Assembly: GCA_934047225.1 (NCBI GenBank) | Contig: OW203986.1 | Span: 24,245,221-24,309,220, forward strand | Source: Ypsolopha sequella | Lineage: Eukaryota > Arthropoda > Insecta > Lepidoptera > Ypsolophidae | DNA length: 64,000 bases | Reading direction: 5' to 3' | Shown: one piece after another, positions 12,801 to 25,486 of the stretch | How positions within the stretch are numbered: position 1 is the first letter of the stretch | Layout: each line of letters begins with the position of its first letter | Notes under the pieces: model-generated | What the model was told of the DNA's origin: nothing | What the model saw: only the letters and a program-made list of their open reading frames with translations | Databases searched by the model: none | Made by a program: the position numbers and the translations under genes

Positions 12801-15800
12801 GAAACGAGAAATATGGTAACTCGACACAACACATTAGCAATAAAATCAGGTTACACATAAATCCTGAAACTTCACGTCACAATCAACAATAAAACGTGGG
12901 CAATCACCAATCCCACAGCGGTGGTGGCCAATAAAATGTTATTATTTAGGAGCTCATAACTGTTAAGATTTACAGCTCATAAAATAAGGTCGGTCTTCGG
13001 ATAGTTGACCGCATCCCCCCTTCTAGCGAATGCGATGCCTTTAGCTGAGATAATCCTTTTGGATCTCGAGGAAGGTATGATGACCAACACTTGATTTAAA
13101 AGCACAGGAACTATGATGGAGTAGTTTCGAGTGGCAGCCATATCCGGCACAAGCAAATTTAGATCCCAATGGCTCTGTTTATTCAGGGGTGCAGTGAACC
13201 ATTAAAATGCAGTCAAGTCGTAACAACAACGGCGACCGCGTTAAATTTCTTCAATACCATCATAATACTTGACTTTAATTGCTTTCCTACGAACTCGTAA
13301 AGGGTAAAAGTGGCTTTTAGTTCAATCAATATTTATAGTGATCGAAAACCAAGATGCTTGCATTGCACCTCAATTTTTATTAATATGTGTAATGTGTATG
13401 TATGTTTGTATGCATGCATATGCATGTGTATGGTATGTTCTTATTTTCCTAACCCTTTTAACTTTTTGATAAACCCATGTTTCACCCCATATTAAGGCAG
13501 TAAAAATAAATACAACAATAGGTTTTAATGTTTTGGGCTATTATAGCGATTCCATTGATTAATTTGATTCACCATTAGAGTTCTCTTCACGGCACCCGTA
13601 ATATCCCGTCGCATAGTAACGCGGCTGAATTTGGGACATTATTTATGATGTGCCATTCTCTTCAAAAGACTGTATGATTTACAACCGACGGATACAAAAG
13701 CCGTTGCCTTATTATGACGTGGTGGCCCGTGCATTGTGCCAGCATATTTATTCGTCTGATTGTGCTCGATGTTTGTTTATTTTGGTCCTTCCCGTAAATA
13801 GCGTTTTGTCACAAAGTTGCACAATTGACTCTAGAGTCATATTTCACGGTGGCTAATTACACGGCCATGGTTTTCGAATGTTTTGCAACATGGCGTATTC
13901 TATTGAACCCGAGCTATACATGGACGAAACATGTACAAGTGGTTGGAGAAATTGGATAATCAAACACGCATTATCCGAGAAAGTACTGAGTAGTATCCAA
14001 CCGTTAACAAGGGAAAGAATGGCGTTTCATCATTACAGTAGTATGCCGTTTAGAGCTGATTAGCACTTAGCTCCAGCACATAAGTGAGAAAGTAAACGGG
14101 GCGCATCGGACTGGAACGCGCACGATCATTCTCGACGCTGACGGTCATGTTTGTGTAGGGAGAGCCGTGGGTGCCCGTGTGTGGTCTCACCACCTTCGGA
14201 TAAAAACTGGATATTTGATGGGAACCTAAGACGACTAACTAAATCATTTCCAAAATAACTTGACACACATCTCTTTCGAAACAACGTGCGAAACTGCACC
14301 TCATAATCGTCCATTTAAGTGGCATGTCTAAATGCTTTTAACTATTTAGATAACACACGCAGAAGTTCGAAAGCGCCATACATAACCGAGCTTTTAGCAC
14401 CGAGACTGGTGCATCATTCGTTAAATGATGTCTGTGGAACCAACACAATAGTTTATTACACACATTTACCACGCATATTCCGCAGTCGCGTGGCGCGCTT
14501 CCCACCGCCTATTCAATTATGCCACGCACTAAACAAAATTGTCATAGCATCATCCCTAATGGGACATCTTTGAGCTTTGAATAAACACAGGAGAGGAATA
14601 AAATAGCGGTCGTGTGCCACCACAACAGGAGTCCTAATATTGTTACTGTGTGTATACCGTAACGTAACGTCACGCTGCGGGAAACTTCATGGAATATTAA
14701 AATGGTCCATAAAAACAAACACCATGCGCTTTAGAGTTTCCATTTGGCCAGTAACGTCGTCGTTAAGAAAGATTTAGAGGGTTTTGGATGTCATATTAAC
14801 CCATGCTTCATATTTTAATTGGTGTTTTCCAAACACGACCAAAATGACCGAAATCAGTTAACTTGTAATGTCATTAACGCTAAAACATTTGAGTGCGAGG
14901 CGACGACCCGCCTCCGCTATTTCGGTTTCGGTGCATTCCTTCCTCACATGTCATCGATCATGGTTGAGGCGGCTGTCAGGTTTTAAACTGACTCGTCAGC
15001 GGTGGCAGCTGATGGATGCGTGACGGGCCGAAGCCGTCAGTCCGTGGCTCGCTGGCAGCGAAAGGTCAATCCGGACGTCTGACCTAATTGCCCTAGCTAG
15101 CGGGTTTCACCTAGAAAATATAATCTAAAGAACAAGAAGTCGAATTGTTTCCTTAATAACTTTTGGGAGGTAGCGCCACCCAAGGGCCATTGCGTCTCAT
15201 CTCGGGAAAGGTATTTTCTTTTTCAGGCCTATTGTCTTGGCACGACGACTACGCAGCGTTTCCCCAACAACGGTCCCGCGAGTATAAACGGGCACACTCT
15301 TCTCTCCGAAGCCATTATTTCTCTAACACGTTATTGGAAAGAACACTCTCCTAGATCAACATTTTAGTCTGTAAGAGATTGTACATGAAAGTTATGAAAT
15401 TCGATACTGAAGAAAAGGTTGACGCACACCTGGGATGATGCCGTGTAGTTCTTCGAAGGTTGAGAACCGTGCTCGGAGACAATGTGACATATGCGCGCGC
15501 GCTGCTCCGCTGATCGATCGAAGCTTTTTGTCGCGCTGACATCTCCATCCATTCCCCGGCAAATTGCCACAAAACCGACGAGGACCCAACAAAACCCGTG
15601 TCGAGGTTTGATTGAGTGAGGCTCTTGTTCTCTACGACCATTATTTTGAATAACCAAACCGATCGATCACGAGAAGAAAGGTAATTTCGAAACGTAGATC
15701 ACGCTTTCACGTGTGTACTTTATATTAAATTTGATGTATAGTTTGGTAAGTTTTTTCTTAAGCGTCATGCCATGCATCAAAATCTTGCAATGTCGGAAAC

Positions 15801-16563
15801 GTTCTCAAGTTACATAGAAAGAAAGATGGATGCTAAAATGCTTTTGAGCAAACAATATCTATTCATATCTTATTACCTATCACAGCTAAGATTTTAATCC
15901 GCGAAATTCTGGAACGTTTCGTAGCGCTTCCTAATCGAAATACTTAAAATTCCTACGGCTTCTTTTGTGTAGGGTTTGATTACGCGGCCAATTTATGAAA
16001 TGACACAATCCTTTTCCAAACAAATTGGCCGTGTCTTGGCCTTTCTTTGTAGAGCGGTTCGTTGGATGAAGCTAGTCTCTTTCGCGTTATTTATAAAGTG
16101 CTATTTATTCAGCTGCAGAGCAAGTTGACCTGGATACTCTGCCAGCGTGTCATTATATTACGTTCTCCACGTCATTTTGTTTGTTTTGTACCTGTCCCTA
16201 TTATAATGAAACGACTGAACAAATGTTGGGCTTCTAATCTACGTTGTCAGCGAGGTTATCAAGGAATAATCCAAGTTGTAGGAAAAAGTTATACATCGGA
16301 GTGGCTTCTCTGAGGCATGTTACATATTCAATACGGCACGCAGAACCTCATCAGCCCCCCTATTCTGTATCCTTGGTTGCCAACTGAACTGGGTGCATAT
16401 CATCAAAAACATAGATGAAAACTGAAATTTCAAAATTGCCTTCAATGGGTATTGAACTATTAACAATCTGTGTCGTCACTTCAAGTGCGAACATACCCTT
16501 AGAAAATCGGAATTCGATAGTATATCTATGTTTTTGATGATAGGCAACCAGTTTAGTTGGCTA
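6853..16563. other. Long repeat-poor stretch without a supported gene
   Basis: Open frames here (for example 138 codons at 6983, 84 at 14319, 97 at 15364) have no convincing start, no splice partner and no known motif. The only repeats seen are 10672-10762 (dispersed unit) and a weak tRNA-like antisense segment near 10795-10820. GC-richer patches lie at 12180-12400 and 14890-15110. It may be intron 1 of the Ryk-like gene, possibly with regulatory DNA. Confidence 0.4.
10672..10762. repeat. Dispersed repeat unit
   Basis: aaatttctatgtttgaacac and gatttatccatcgcaag are shared with 46292-46350, and in inverted form with 5694-5775. Confidence 0.65.
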
Positions 16564-16571
16564 CTAGCGAT

Positions 16572-16832
16572 CAGTGGCGTGCACAGTACTTTTTTCCAGA
16601 AAAGCAATCAGAAGGTCAAGTACGACAATAAAAAATAAGAAAAAATTTAAATAACACTTTGAAAAAAAAAAAGTTTGTATGAAAATGTTCACTCTAGGGT
16701 AGGCAGTGCCTACCCTGGCGTCATAAAAACTTTTTTTTTTCAAAGTGTTATTTAAATTTTTTCATATTTTTTTTATTGTCAATCTTGACCTTTTGATTGT
16801 TTTTCCGGAAAAAAGTTCTGTGCACGCCACTG
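16572..16832. mobile_element. hAT-type MITE with 8-bp target duplication
   Basis: 261 bases, palindromic, with ends CAGTGGCGTGCACAG / CTGTGCACGCCACTG. It is flanked by CTAGCGAT on both sides (16564-16571, 16833-16840). An 8-bp duplication and CAGTGGCG ends are typical of the hAT superfamily. It is non-coding. Confidence 0.85.
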
Positions 16833-16840
16833 CTAGCGAT

Positions 16841-17868
16841 ACATAATAGGCGCGCAGATCCAGTTACCAGCGACCTAAGTAAGGCATAGCCACTTCTTAC
16901 CAACGTTGATGACAAAACTATAATCAGAAGTAGAGCTATTTATCAAGCGTTGAGAGAGGGCAAAAACATGAACTATAAGAAATAAGAGTTGTGCTTGTGG
17001 ATTCATACGGCGTCAAGACCAACTCGGTTGCATTTAAAGGGTAGAAAAAACTGGCTGGCATAACGAGTACTCGAAGAAGGCTGGTGGGTAAATTTATTCC
17101 TTATCGGCAGTATCTGCGCCCATGCTGGTAGCTTTACTGATAGTAGCATCTAAAGCTGATGATGTACAAACGGTGGCTCGTTAGTCATTGCGCGTAGGCG
17201 AGAGAGGTTTGTCAGATGGTGTCGCTTGACAAGAAACATCCATTTCCTAATTTATCTGAGAAGGAATCTTTGAACATCGGTTTGTGCTAACATATTTGTA
17301 TCTTTCTTCGTGCGTGGATATTTATGAAAGATGACGATGTGATACATATTATTAACGTCCATAAAAAAATAATTTATTCCAGTTTATATCGAGACGAGAA
17401 TACCAGGGTACAAACTACACTGTAGAAAGTGCATAGAGTATTGACTTTTTTATTAGCAAACCATGCAGAGTTTCTATATATATGTCGAGTAGAATTTATT
17501 CTTTTTGCACCTGGCAAGCTCTCTGTTAATATTTACACTACATACCATTTTAGGTACAGCTGCCTTCTAAGTTCACCCCCTCATGAGTACCGACCGACGT
17601 TTTTCTCCGATGAATAAAAGGGCATCTGCCTACTCGTCCGATCTAACATGTCAACATCGGAAGGTCTATGTTGTGAAGTTCTACACCGACTCCACGAGCC
17701 AGCACGTACAACTCTCAGAAAAACCTCTCCCGCCATTATCACACCTTAATGGATTCCCGCCACTAAATTGATCCGCGTCGCACGCGCAGGGAGATGATTG
17801 GTCCGTCTAGTGCCATTCTGTTGGCGCTCCTGCTTGTTACCAAGTTTCAATAAACGCTTCATGTGTTG
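16841..17868. other. Unassigned DNA
   Basis: No gene or repeat is supported. The frames at 17429-17771 lack any recognisable motif. Confidence 0.4.
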
Positions 17869-17874
17869 TGTAAT

Positions 17875-18213
17875 CTAGGGTTGCCACCTCTCCCGGAATC
17901 GTGCCCTGAAAATTAAAATATCCCGTCTCACGGAAGTATTTATTAATATAGATTATCTGTATATACTGTAAATTATCCCCGAATTTACAGTAAGTAAAGA
18001 AGAGTACAGTAAATTGAGCAAACTAGATTTGGCCGGTGATATAAAGATTTTTGCGTTCTGAGGGAAGTTCAAGACAGTATGCTTAAGTCAAATAAAAGAG
18101 TGGATCTACGGGCAAAATTTTTCTCAACAGTTAACTCTCAAAATTACTTGTTTTATCTTGAGGTGTTCTATCTCCCGGAATCAAAGGGCCAAGAGGTGTC
18201 ATAGCAACCCTAG
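17875..18213. mobile_element. CTAGGGTT-ended element with 6-bp target duplication, copy 2
   Basis: The ends are CTAGGGTTGCCACCTCTCCC and GCAACCCTAG, flanked by TGTAAT at 17869-17874 and 18214-18219. It is non-coding. Confidence 0.75.
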
Positions 18214-18259
18214 TGTAATAAATTATCGTTTTCTATTGATACGACAACAAACTTGCTAT

Positions 18260-18422
18260 TGGTATCGATTCGGCATAACACGTCTTAACTTATTTGACAG
18301 GACTTACCTTATTTTAAGCGTCCTGTGTTTTTCTTTCTTTATCGAAAAGACAAGGACAGAACGCTTAAATTAAGTTTAGTCCTGTCAAATAAATTAAGAT
18401 GTCCTTCACCGAAGCGGTACCA
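18260..18422. mobile_element. Fold-back MITE (family A), copy 1
   Basis: About 163 bases forming one hairpin: ttatttgacaggact...aagcgtcctg pairs with cagaacgctt...agtcctgtcaaat, with a short loop around gaaaagacaagg. Other copies lie at 30719, 50632 and 53061. Confidence 0.8.
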
Positions 18423-20487
18423 ATATCATACCATAAATCAAGGTTTGATTTATGGTGTGATAATAGCGAGTTTGTTGTCGTGTCAAATTGACAAAGATCT
18501 AATAACTTGGTTAAGGTAGCAATAAAGCATCTCTCATACCAAAACATCACACAACTCACTAAGGAAGAAAACAAATTTTGAATACAAATAACCAAAATTA
18601 GCAGAGGAAAACCGAATTTAATTAAAAAATCTTTATTCTCGTCACGATTGGGCTCACGCATGTACCACCCACCTCCCACAAGTCCTGTCCCACCTTACAG
18701 GACACATTACACCCCTGGGTTAAAAATCTCCTAGCGAGATTCATTCGAGCATGAAATTAAATTTATTTAGGCTCTTCTCATCACACGCGTGTCATCCCTG
18801 TTTACATTGAGAACGCTTACTGGAAGGACGCAGGCCCATATTTATACAGCGCCTTCGTCGACTGTTTATTGAAATATTTCATTGTTAATTCTATAAATGT
18901 CGCCTTTTAGAAGGGGACGAGATTTTAATGCCACTCTATGAATGCGGGTTTAATAGTATTTATTAAAATAACAATAAGTATCTCGGCTCTATTTTGTTTA
19001 GTTCTATTCTCTGCGTATACCTGGACGACGGGATAAAAAATATTTACTTTCTGACGCATTTTAAAGGCCCGGATGGGAAGGATAAGCTTGGAAAGATGAC
19101 AACTCACACGTAGGCCACTAAGATGTACTGGGTACTGATAAAGTTGGCATAGGTCGGAGAAAAAACATGATCGTCCTTCAGATAAGAGAAGCGATAACAG
19201 GGAAGACCGGAAACGTGTCGGATGAAAAGTCAACAGTTTTATCGAAAGCTCTGCGTCAACAAAGCATTTCCAGAAATACGAAAATCTGGCTAGTTTTTGT
19301 TACTGTACAGGTTTCGTCAATAATACTTTAATCTTCTTGATAAGGCACGTTGGTAGAAGGTAGGTATTTGAAAAAGGGTAGTAATAAAACGAGTGACTGT
19401 AGATTATAATTTTAAATGACAAAAATAATGAATTTGACTTATTGTTTTACTAAGTGAGCGACTGACTGCGAGTAACGAGAAATCAATAGAACAGCAACTT
19501 AAAAACATTCATTTGAGTTACTTTAATTACAAAATGAGAAGCTTCATAATATTTGAGCGACCTGATATTTGTTTGAGTTCAACATTATGTCCTGCATTTT
19601 TTTCAATATTTGGCAAATGATTGATTTATAGTGAGCGGCATTTTATGTTAAATGAAGGGGTACTATTTACAGAAGGGGTAACAATTTTCTGTTTTAATGA
19701 CAATTTAATTTTGAGTAATAAAACTAGGGATGTCGCCTCGCTCCGCACCGCTTCGCTCGGGTCCTTATTTTATCTTACATGTAAACCTAACACGCTTCTC
19801 CTCGCTTCGCTCGTCGTCGCACCTATTTTTTGACTTTTGGTGAAGTATTTTTGATTTCATAATTTAAATTCGCCCACTCAGTATTTTTAGTCACTCACTT
19901 AGTAATTAAGTCGCACGCTTAAATTTTGTGTAAGCAATATGGATTATTTACAGCCCACTTTTCGTAAGCTCGATCTGGATTTTATTATTAATCAATATTC
20001 GTCTTCAGTTTAGTTAATTTTTAGCTTACTCAAATTCATACCGCTCAAGTTATTAAAACAGTATCTCATCATCAGTCGCTAAGTTTTTTTTTTTTCACCC
20101 GTTTTTTTTATTTCACTTTGAAAAATATGACGTCCGTATATTTCTGGTATGTAAATAACGAATAAAATAACGAATATATAGATTTCATTCCTGGAAAGAA
20201 CCCTCAAAAGCTTGCTAGGGGTTGACGACAGGCGTGTGAAGAAGCTACAAAGTCTAGACACGAAACTGAACACTCCCCGGGGTGTCAGGTAACTTCGGGA
20301 TTTTTTGCCGAGTTTTTATATTTTTTCACCCACCGCATGTCTAGCCACGAAACTCAATCCATGGACAAGATCCTCTTACAGCGGATGCTGGCGACGTGTT
20401 ACACTGCTCTCTGTTTTTGTGTTATTCCACGACTAATTTGTTTAAAAAATACATTCAGTTGATAATAATATTATTATTAACGCTTTA
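18423..20487. other. Unassigned DNA with one dispersed repeat
   Basis: 19733-19850 contains the cgctccgcaccgcttcgctc and cttcgctcgtcgtcgc blocks, an inverted relative of the inserts at 640-990. No gene is supported. Confidence 0.4.
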
Positions 20488-20491
20488 TTAA

Positions 20492-20833
20492 GGCGCTATA
20501 TGCTGCGAAAGTGCTGCCACTTTATATAAAAAAAAATATTTACTTACATTATTATTGAAAATCTAAATGCGTAGATAAAGCAATGAACCATTTTTAAATA
20601 GCATAGTTTTCATAGACGTCTTTGATGAGCTAAAATGCCAATAGGGGCCATTTTTATTGCATAATATAATATAAATTATATTATAATTATATCTGCTCAA
20701 GTAAATGCTTATAAATGCATTATATTATATAATGCATTTATAAGCATTTACTTGAGCAGATTTTCAATAATTTCTAGTAAGTAAATAATGTTTTTTTTTC
20801 TAAAGTAGCAGCACTTTCGCAACATATAGCGCC
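20492..20833. mobile_element. TTAA-flanked MITE
   Basis: 342 bases. The TIRs are GGCGCTATATGCTGCGAAAG and CTTTCGCAACATATAGCGCC, and TTAA is on both sides (20488-20491, 20834-20837). It contains a perfect hairpin at about 20691-20761 (tctgctcaagtaaatgctta and its complement). TTAA targets are used by piggyBac and Kolobok transposons. Confidence 0.82.
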
Positions 20834-21639
20834 TTAAGAGAATTATTTAGAATATTTGAATATCGAAACGGAAATATAACATAGGTCAATCAAATTACAA
20901 TTTTTTGCGGATTTAATTTCCAGCAAGCTGGAAACCATTTTAAAACCTTCATTTGGTCCTAAAGGCGTGTAATCCGAGTTCGCACGGTCCCAGGTGGTGA
21001 GCTCAACTTTTGGGGGCCAAAAAACCGCGAAAATTTCGCACTTTTTTCAGTTTTGTGCTTGTAACTCAAAAACGGTAGGTTAGACTGAAAATATCATTCA
21101 GTCAATATTAAAGAGGGTTAAATTTTGCGTCGAATGATTACTAAAACTTTGAGTTCGGTTTAGGGGTATAGCCGGAATCAAAAGTTGTAAATCGGGAAAA
21201 ATTCTTATTTAGGAGTAAATTTACATTTTGCGACTTTCCAATACCATATTTCTTTAAAACTGATACTTCTATTGAAAAACTCATTAGATAAAAGTTGTAG
21301 AGAGTACAATTTCACGTTATATAGACACCTCAATTTTCAAATTCATTTATTTTGAAAGAGTAAATTTTGCATCCATTCAAAATTGTTTTTTATTGCAAGT
21401 CCCCCTAAGTTATACATTTTACGTAAATATGAGGTGTGAGGTCATTATTTAATGCATTTTGAGGGTGAGGAACATTTCAATGCAATTTTGTACGGACGCA
21501 ATCAGAAAACTAGAGATTCGAAGAAATGTGAATGAAAAATATTTTTAAGCAAGTAATCTTTAATTAGTATTTTAGGAAGTAATAGAAACATTTAATATAG
21601 TAGATGCTAGTGATTGTTGGCACTTGGTGGAGTTTATAA

Positions 21640-21717
21640 AACATTGTTTTTAAAAAAACACTTGTACTTATCCACATAGTAATATGTAGATAAGTACAAG
21701 TGTTTTTTTAAAAACAA
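21640..21717. repeat. Hairpin inside the TTAA element
   Basis: ttaaaaaaacacttgtactt pairs with aagtacaagtgttttttta around a 20-base loop. Confidence 0.7.
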
Positions 21718-21779
21718 GAAACATTTAAAATTGACATGACATTGATAAAGTATAAATAAAAACATGTTATCGCAATCAA

Positions 21780-23094
21780 TAGTTATGCAGCACAAAATAA
21801 GGCAGCATACAAGGATCATCTTCAAAGGAACTGTCCTCACCTATTTCTGCTTCTATGGCGATCGGCATGTGAGCCACCTCGAACGGTGCTGAATTCGAGC
21901 ATGACTGGCCGTGGCAGTTGAGGCAAATTGTCGAACATTTCATGCCTACTTTCCGGCAGCTGCACTTTCCTGTACAGTGTACACCCCTTCTTACAGGAAA
22001 CTGCGTTGAAGATTTCAGCTGGAGCTGGATCTGGATCCTTGGTGTTCTTAGTGGGGAGCAGGCCAAGTTCTGTCCTCCTCCAACCCTCAGCTGAGAGTAT
22101 CCTATGGTCTATTATACCAGCCCTGGATTTGGAGGCAGACTCACAGAATATGCTGGGCGGCGGCTGCATTTGTTGGAGGTAGAGAAGTCAGATTGAATGT
22201 TTGTTTCATGAGGGATTTTCAGAATACCTCGTAGCAGATTTTGTCCAAGGAGGTCTCATTGGCCTTAGGTGAATATAGGGCTGCCAGGAATAGTTGATCT
22301 GCTGAAATGAGGTCCTTAGGATCAGTATCTGCATGGTGGAAAACCTTGATAGCCTCCTGTAAAGCCGTGTTATTTTCAAGGAGCTTGACAAATTTTATCT
22401 TCCCTTGGCGAAAGAATGCAGAGGTTGTATCACACCCACTGATTGCAAGTAGGAACAGAATATTCTGTTTGATAGCAGAAGAGAAGTTGAAGTACCTGGG
22501 AGAGGCGAACGTGTTCTTTGATGTACCTTTTCCAGGTTTCAAACGTAAATGTTTGAGGAATTTGGTACTTTGGCGGTTAATAGGATTAATAGATCAGGTG
22601 TCCTCTCCGATTATTATGACCGTCGCAAAGTTCTCTGACACTTCAATGGTGGAGTTGACAATGAGGGTGTCAGCATCCTCAAGACCTGCCCCTACTTCAA
22701 ACCCCTGCTGTACTAATTTTTCACTCAGCATAGAGATAAGCCGTTCTTTGTTGCTGTCGTTGGACAGAAATTGTTCTCTCGATATGGTTGCAGCCATCGT
22801 ATTAGTGAGCACCACGTTTGTAGAAGAGTGTTTGCTTTTACGGCGAAGCAGCTCAGCTGATTTAGTACTGTTTACTTACTCATCAAAAACGATTATTGTA
22901 CTAGCAGGGTTGTAGTTTTTCTTAACGTAGTCAACATATTTGGAGAGAATTCTTGAATATGTTTCCTTGGATTGCCAAACCATTCGATGTAGAAGTAACC
23001 CACCATCAATTACAACGCTATTATCTCCAAGGTTTGGTGGATCAGACACAGGTGAAAATAAATCGTAGAACACAGATTTCTTTGTTTTTCGCAT
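21780..23094 (-). pseudogene. Decayed FEN1/XPG-like nuclease with Cys-rich C terminus, transposon-borne
   Basis: Read across breaks on the minus strand, the pieces follow the order of a PIN/FEN1-type nuclease: VIDGGLLLHRMVW (first acidic site), STIIVFDE, STKSAELLRRKS (helical Arg/Lys motif), LEDADTLIV (Glu/Asp pair), TVIIIGEDT, and AISGCDTTSAF, which sits where FEN1 has its GCDY metal site. The end carries a Cys cluster (CTGKCSCRKVGMKC...CLNCHG). It is broken by in-frame stops at 22876-22878 and 22594-22596 and by frame changes below 22220. I recall similar SGCDTTS proteins as multi-copy genes in animals but cannot name the family. The role in transposition, if any, is unknown. It lies inside the 20917-24492 element and is almost certainly dead. 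Confidence 0.65.
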
Positions 23095-23329
23095 ACCTTT
23101 TTCATCAAATATAAAAAGGGGACAAGGAGCAACTCAAACTCAAAAAAATCTTGAACTGTTCCTCTGATTTTTTAAGAAAAGTTATGCGTTGAAAATTGTA
23201 TCTGGGTTTACTGATATATCTTCGTCATGATTCCTGACTTTTTAGTTGAAAGCTTTAAGAGGAACCACTCTGTTTTTTCGTTGAAACTTGACATTAATAT
23301 CATTAAAACTCGCGTGAGCTGACATACTA

Positions 23330-23754
23330 AATTATTATTATACACGGCTTGAACACTCACGTGTGATTGTTGTTGACTATATTCCAACCGTTTCACCGAT
23401 ACAATTTCGGTATTATCAAGGCGAGTGTCGTTCTTAGGACGACGACGCAACGTTCACCGTCGTTGTCAAACGGGCACTGGCAGCCGCCGATCGGTGAGCT
23501 GCACGCATTGCTCGTGCGCAATCAAGTGCATCCACCATCCTACCTCCCTCGACGACGCAGCCAGCGCACGAGCAATGCGTGCAGCTCGCCGATTGGCGGC
23601 TGCCAGTGCCCGTTTGACAACGACGGTGAACGTCGCGTCGTCGTCCTAAGAACGACACTCGCCTTGATAATGCCGAAATTGTATTGGTGAAACGGTTGGC
23701 ATATAGTCAACAACAATCACACGTGAGTGTTCAAGCCGTTTGTAATAATAATTT
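23330..23754. repeat. Large GC-rich inverted repeat
   Basis: The arms of about 190 bases (23330-23521 and 23565-23754) pair closely, including cacgtgtgattgttgttgac and cggcgctgcc-type GC-rich blocks, with a short spacer. Open frames on both strands here read nearly the same peptide, as expected of a palindrome. It is probably a MITE nested in the larger element. Confidence 0.75.
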
Positions 23755-24829
23755 AAACTTGAAATTACTGAAATCTTTGCCAATAATCTTAGTAATACTC
23801 TGAATTTCTTTTTCTAACGCTTCATTTCAGTCAATTTTCTCATCGCCTATTACTCCTGTGTGTGTGTGTAATGGACATCACAAATTGTCTAGTTGGGAAG
23901 GGGCAGTGAAATGAGAACCAGTCAAGAAGGATCGCAACGTCGTTGACGTTATAACACTTTAATCAACTTATCACACTGTATTTATCAAACCAGAGACACG
24001 AACTTAGGACTTAGAAAAAAACCGATTTTGAATTGATGCCAAATTTAGGCTTACAAAATGAATGAATTTGAAAATTCAGGTGTCCGTATAACGTTAAATT
24101 TTATTCTATACAACTTTTATTTCATGAGTTTTTCAATAGGAGTATCAGTTTCAAAGAAATATGGTCTTGGAATGTCGCAAAATGTATATTTGCACCTAAA
24201 TAAGAAATTTTCTCGGTTTACAACTTTTGATTTCGGCTATACCACTAAACTGAATTTAAAGTTTTAGATGTTCATTCGACGCAAAATTTAACCCTCTTTA
24301 ATATTGACTAAATGATATTTTCCGTCCAACGTACCGTTTTCAAGCTGCAAGCACAAAACTGAAAAAAGAGCGAAAATTTCGCGGTTTTATGGCCCCTAAA
24401 AGTTGAGCTCAACTCCTGGGACCGTGCGACCTTGGATTACATGCATTTAGGACCAAATGAAGGTATTAAAATGATATCCAGCTTGCTGGAAATTAATTCC
24501 TCAAAACGCTTTTTTTGGATTTAATTTGCTTCGCCTAACAGCCAATTTAACAATGTTAATAGCGAAAGCAAAATCTATCACTTTGGGAAATTTACATTTT
24601 TAGAGTGCATTATAAAAGATAAGATAGAAAAAACAATTAGAAACAAATTCTCTGAGAAAATTAATTCTAAGACCAGGCAACAGAATATATTTAGTGTAAA
24701 CCAAAGATAATATCGTGTAGACAGACATTTTGATAAAAATACATGATACTAAGAGCACAGAACATATATTATGTACTCGTGGCTTAATAACAACTGCGAC
24801 TATTAATCCAATTACAGTTAAATTTACCG

Positions 24830-25486
24830 TTTTTAGGGTTCCGTACCTCAACATGAAAAAACGGAACACTATAGAATCACTTTGTTGTCTATATGTCTGT
24901 CTGTCTGTCAAAGACCCTTTTGCTCGGGCCCCGTGTGAGATACCAAGTTGAGACTGATACCTCCTACAGAAGTCTACGCTACGGCCGGCCCCATGGTTCT
25001 TTAAAAAAATCAGGCTTCTAACTTTACCCGAAATCAATGTCAAACAAATTTGCTCACCATGAAAACCTATAGAGCACTTTGAGATGACATAGAAATTCAA
25101 AATTTCGTTTACAGATATATAATTATTTAGGAAGTTATCAATGAAGCCAATTCTGAAGGCTTTAATTTTAGTTTTAGTGCTGTCAAAGCTTAAAATTTTC
25201 CAAAGAAATTTAGCTTCTAATCCTAACTCTTAAGAACTATTTTGTATCGAAGAAAATTTAGTTTTGACAGCACTAAAACTAAAATTAAAGCCTTCAGAAT
25301 CGGCTTTATTGACCAACTTATTAAGACCCTTTAAACACATAGAGTTTAATAAATCGCAAGTGTCAAGTTAAGTTGGGACCACATAATTGTAAGTGGAATT
25401 TTTAAGCATAAATGTTTTTTTGGTTCCGTACCTTACCTTTTTGTACTTTTTTGCGCGAGTCCGACTCGCACTTGGCCGGTTTTTTC
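24830..25486 (-). mobile_element. GGCCAAGTGCGAGTC...GGGTTCCGTA-type repeat, copy 2 (inverted)
   Basis: Begins tttttagggttccgtacc with a (gtct)n tract and ends gtccgactcgcacttggccg. A fold-back insert at 25144-25318 lies inside. Frames through it are not coding. Confidence 0.75.
25144..25318. repeat. Palindromic insert
   Basis: tctgaaggctttaattttag pairs with ctaaaattaaagccttcaga around a loop of about 100 bases. It is nested in the copy 2 repeat. Confidence 0.7.

Larger units (their letters stand above)
20917..24492. mobile_element. 3.6-kb TTAA-flanked transposon with long inverted arms
   Basis: The arms of about 520 bases (20917-21440 and 23970-24492) are diverged inverted copies starting TTTCCAGCAAGCTGGA, with TTAA on both sides (20913-20916, 24493-24496). 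Inside are a minus-strand decayed nuclease-like gene (21780-23094), a small hairpin (21640-21717) and a separate large inverted repeat (23330-23754). The TTAA target suggests piggyBac or Kolobok mechanics, but no transposase of either type is recognised. Confidence 0.75.

Noticed and set aside
22307..22915. 202-codon plus-strand frame
   Set aside because: Antisense of the decayed nuclease-like gene, whose motifs are on the minus strand.
23367..23690. Overlapping frames on both strands with the same peptide
   Set aside because: A by-product of the palindrome at 23330-23754.
24600..25100. 166-codon minus-strand frame
   Set aside because: Runs through a non-coding repeat boundary and has no recognised motif.
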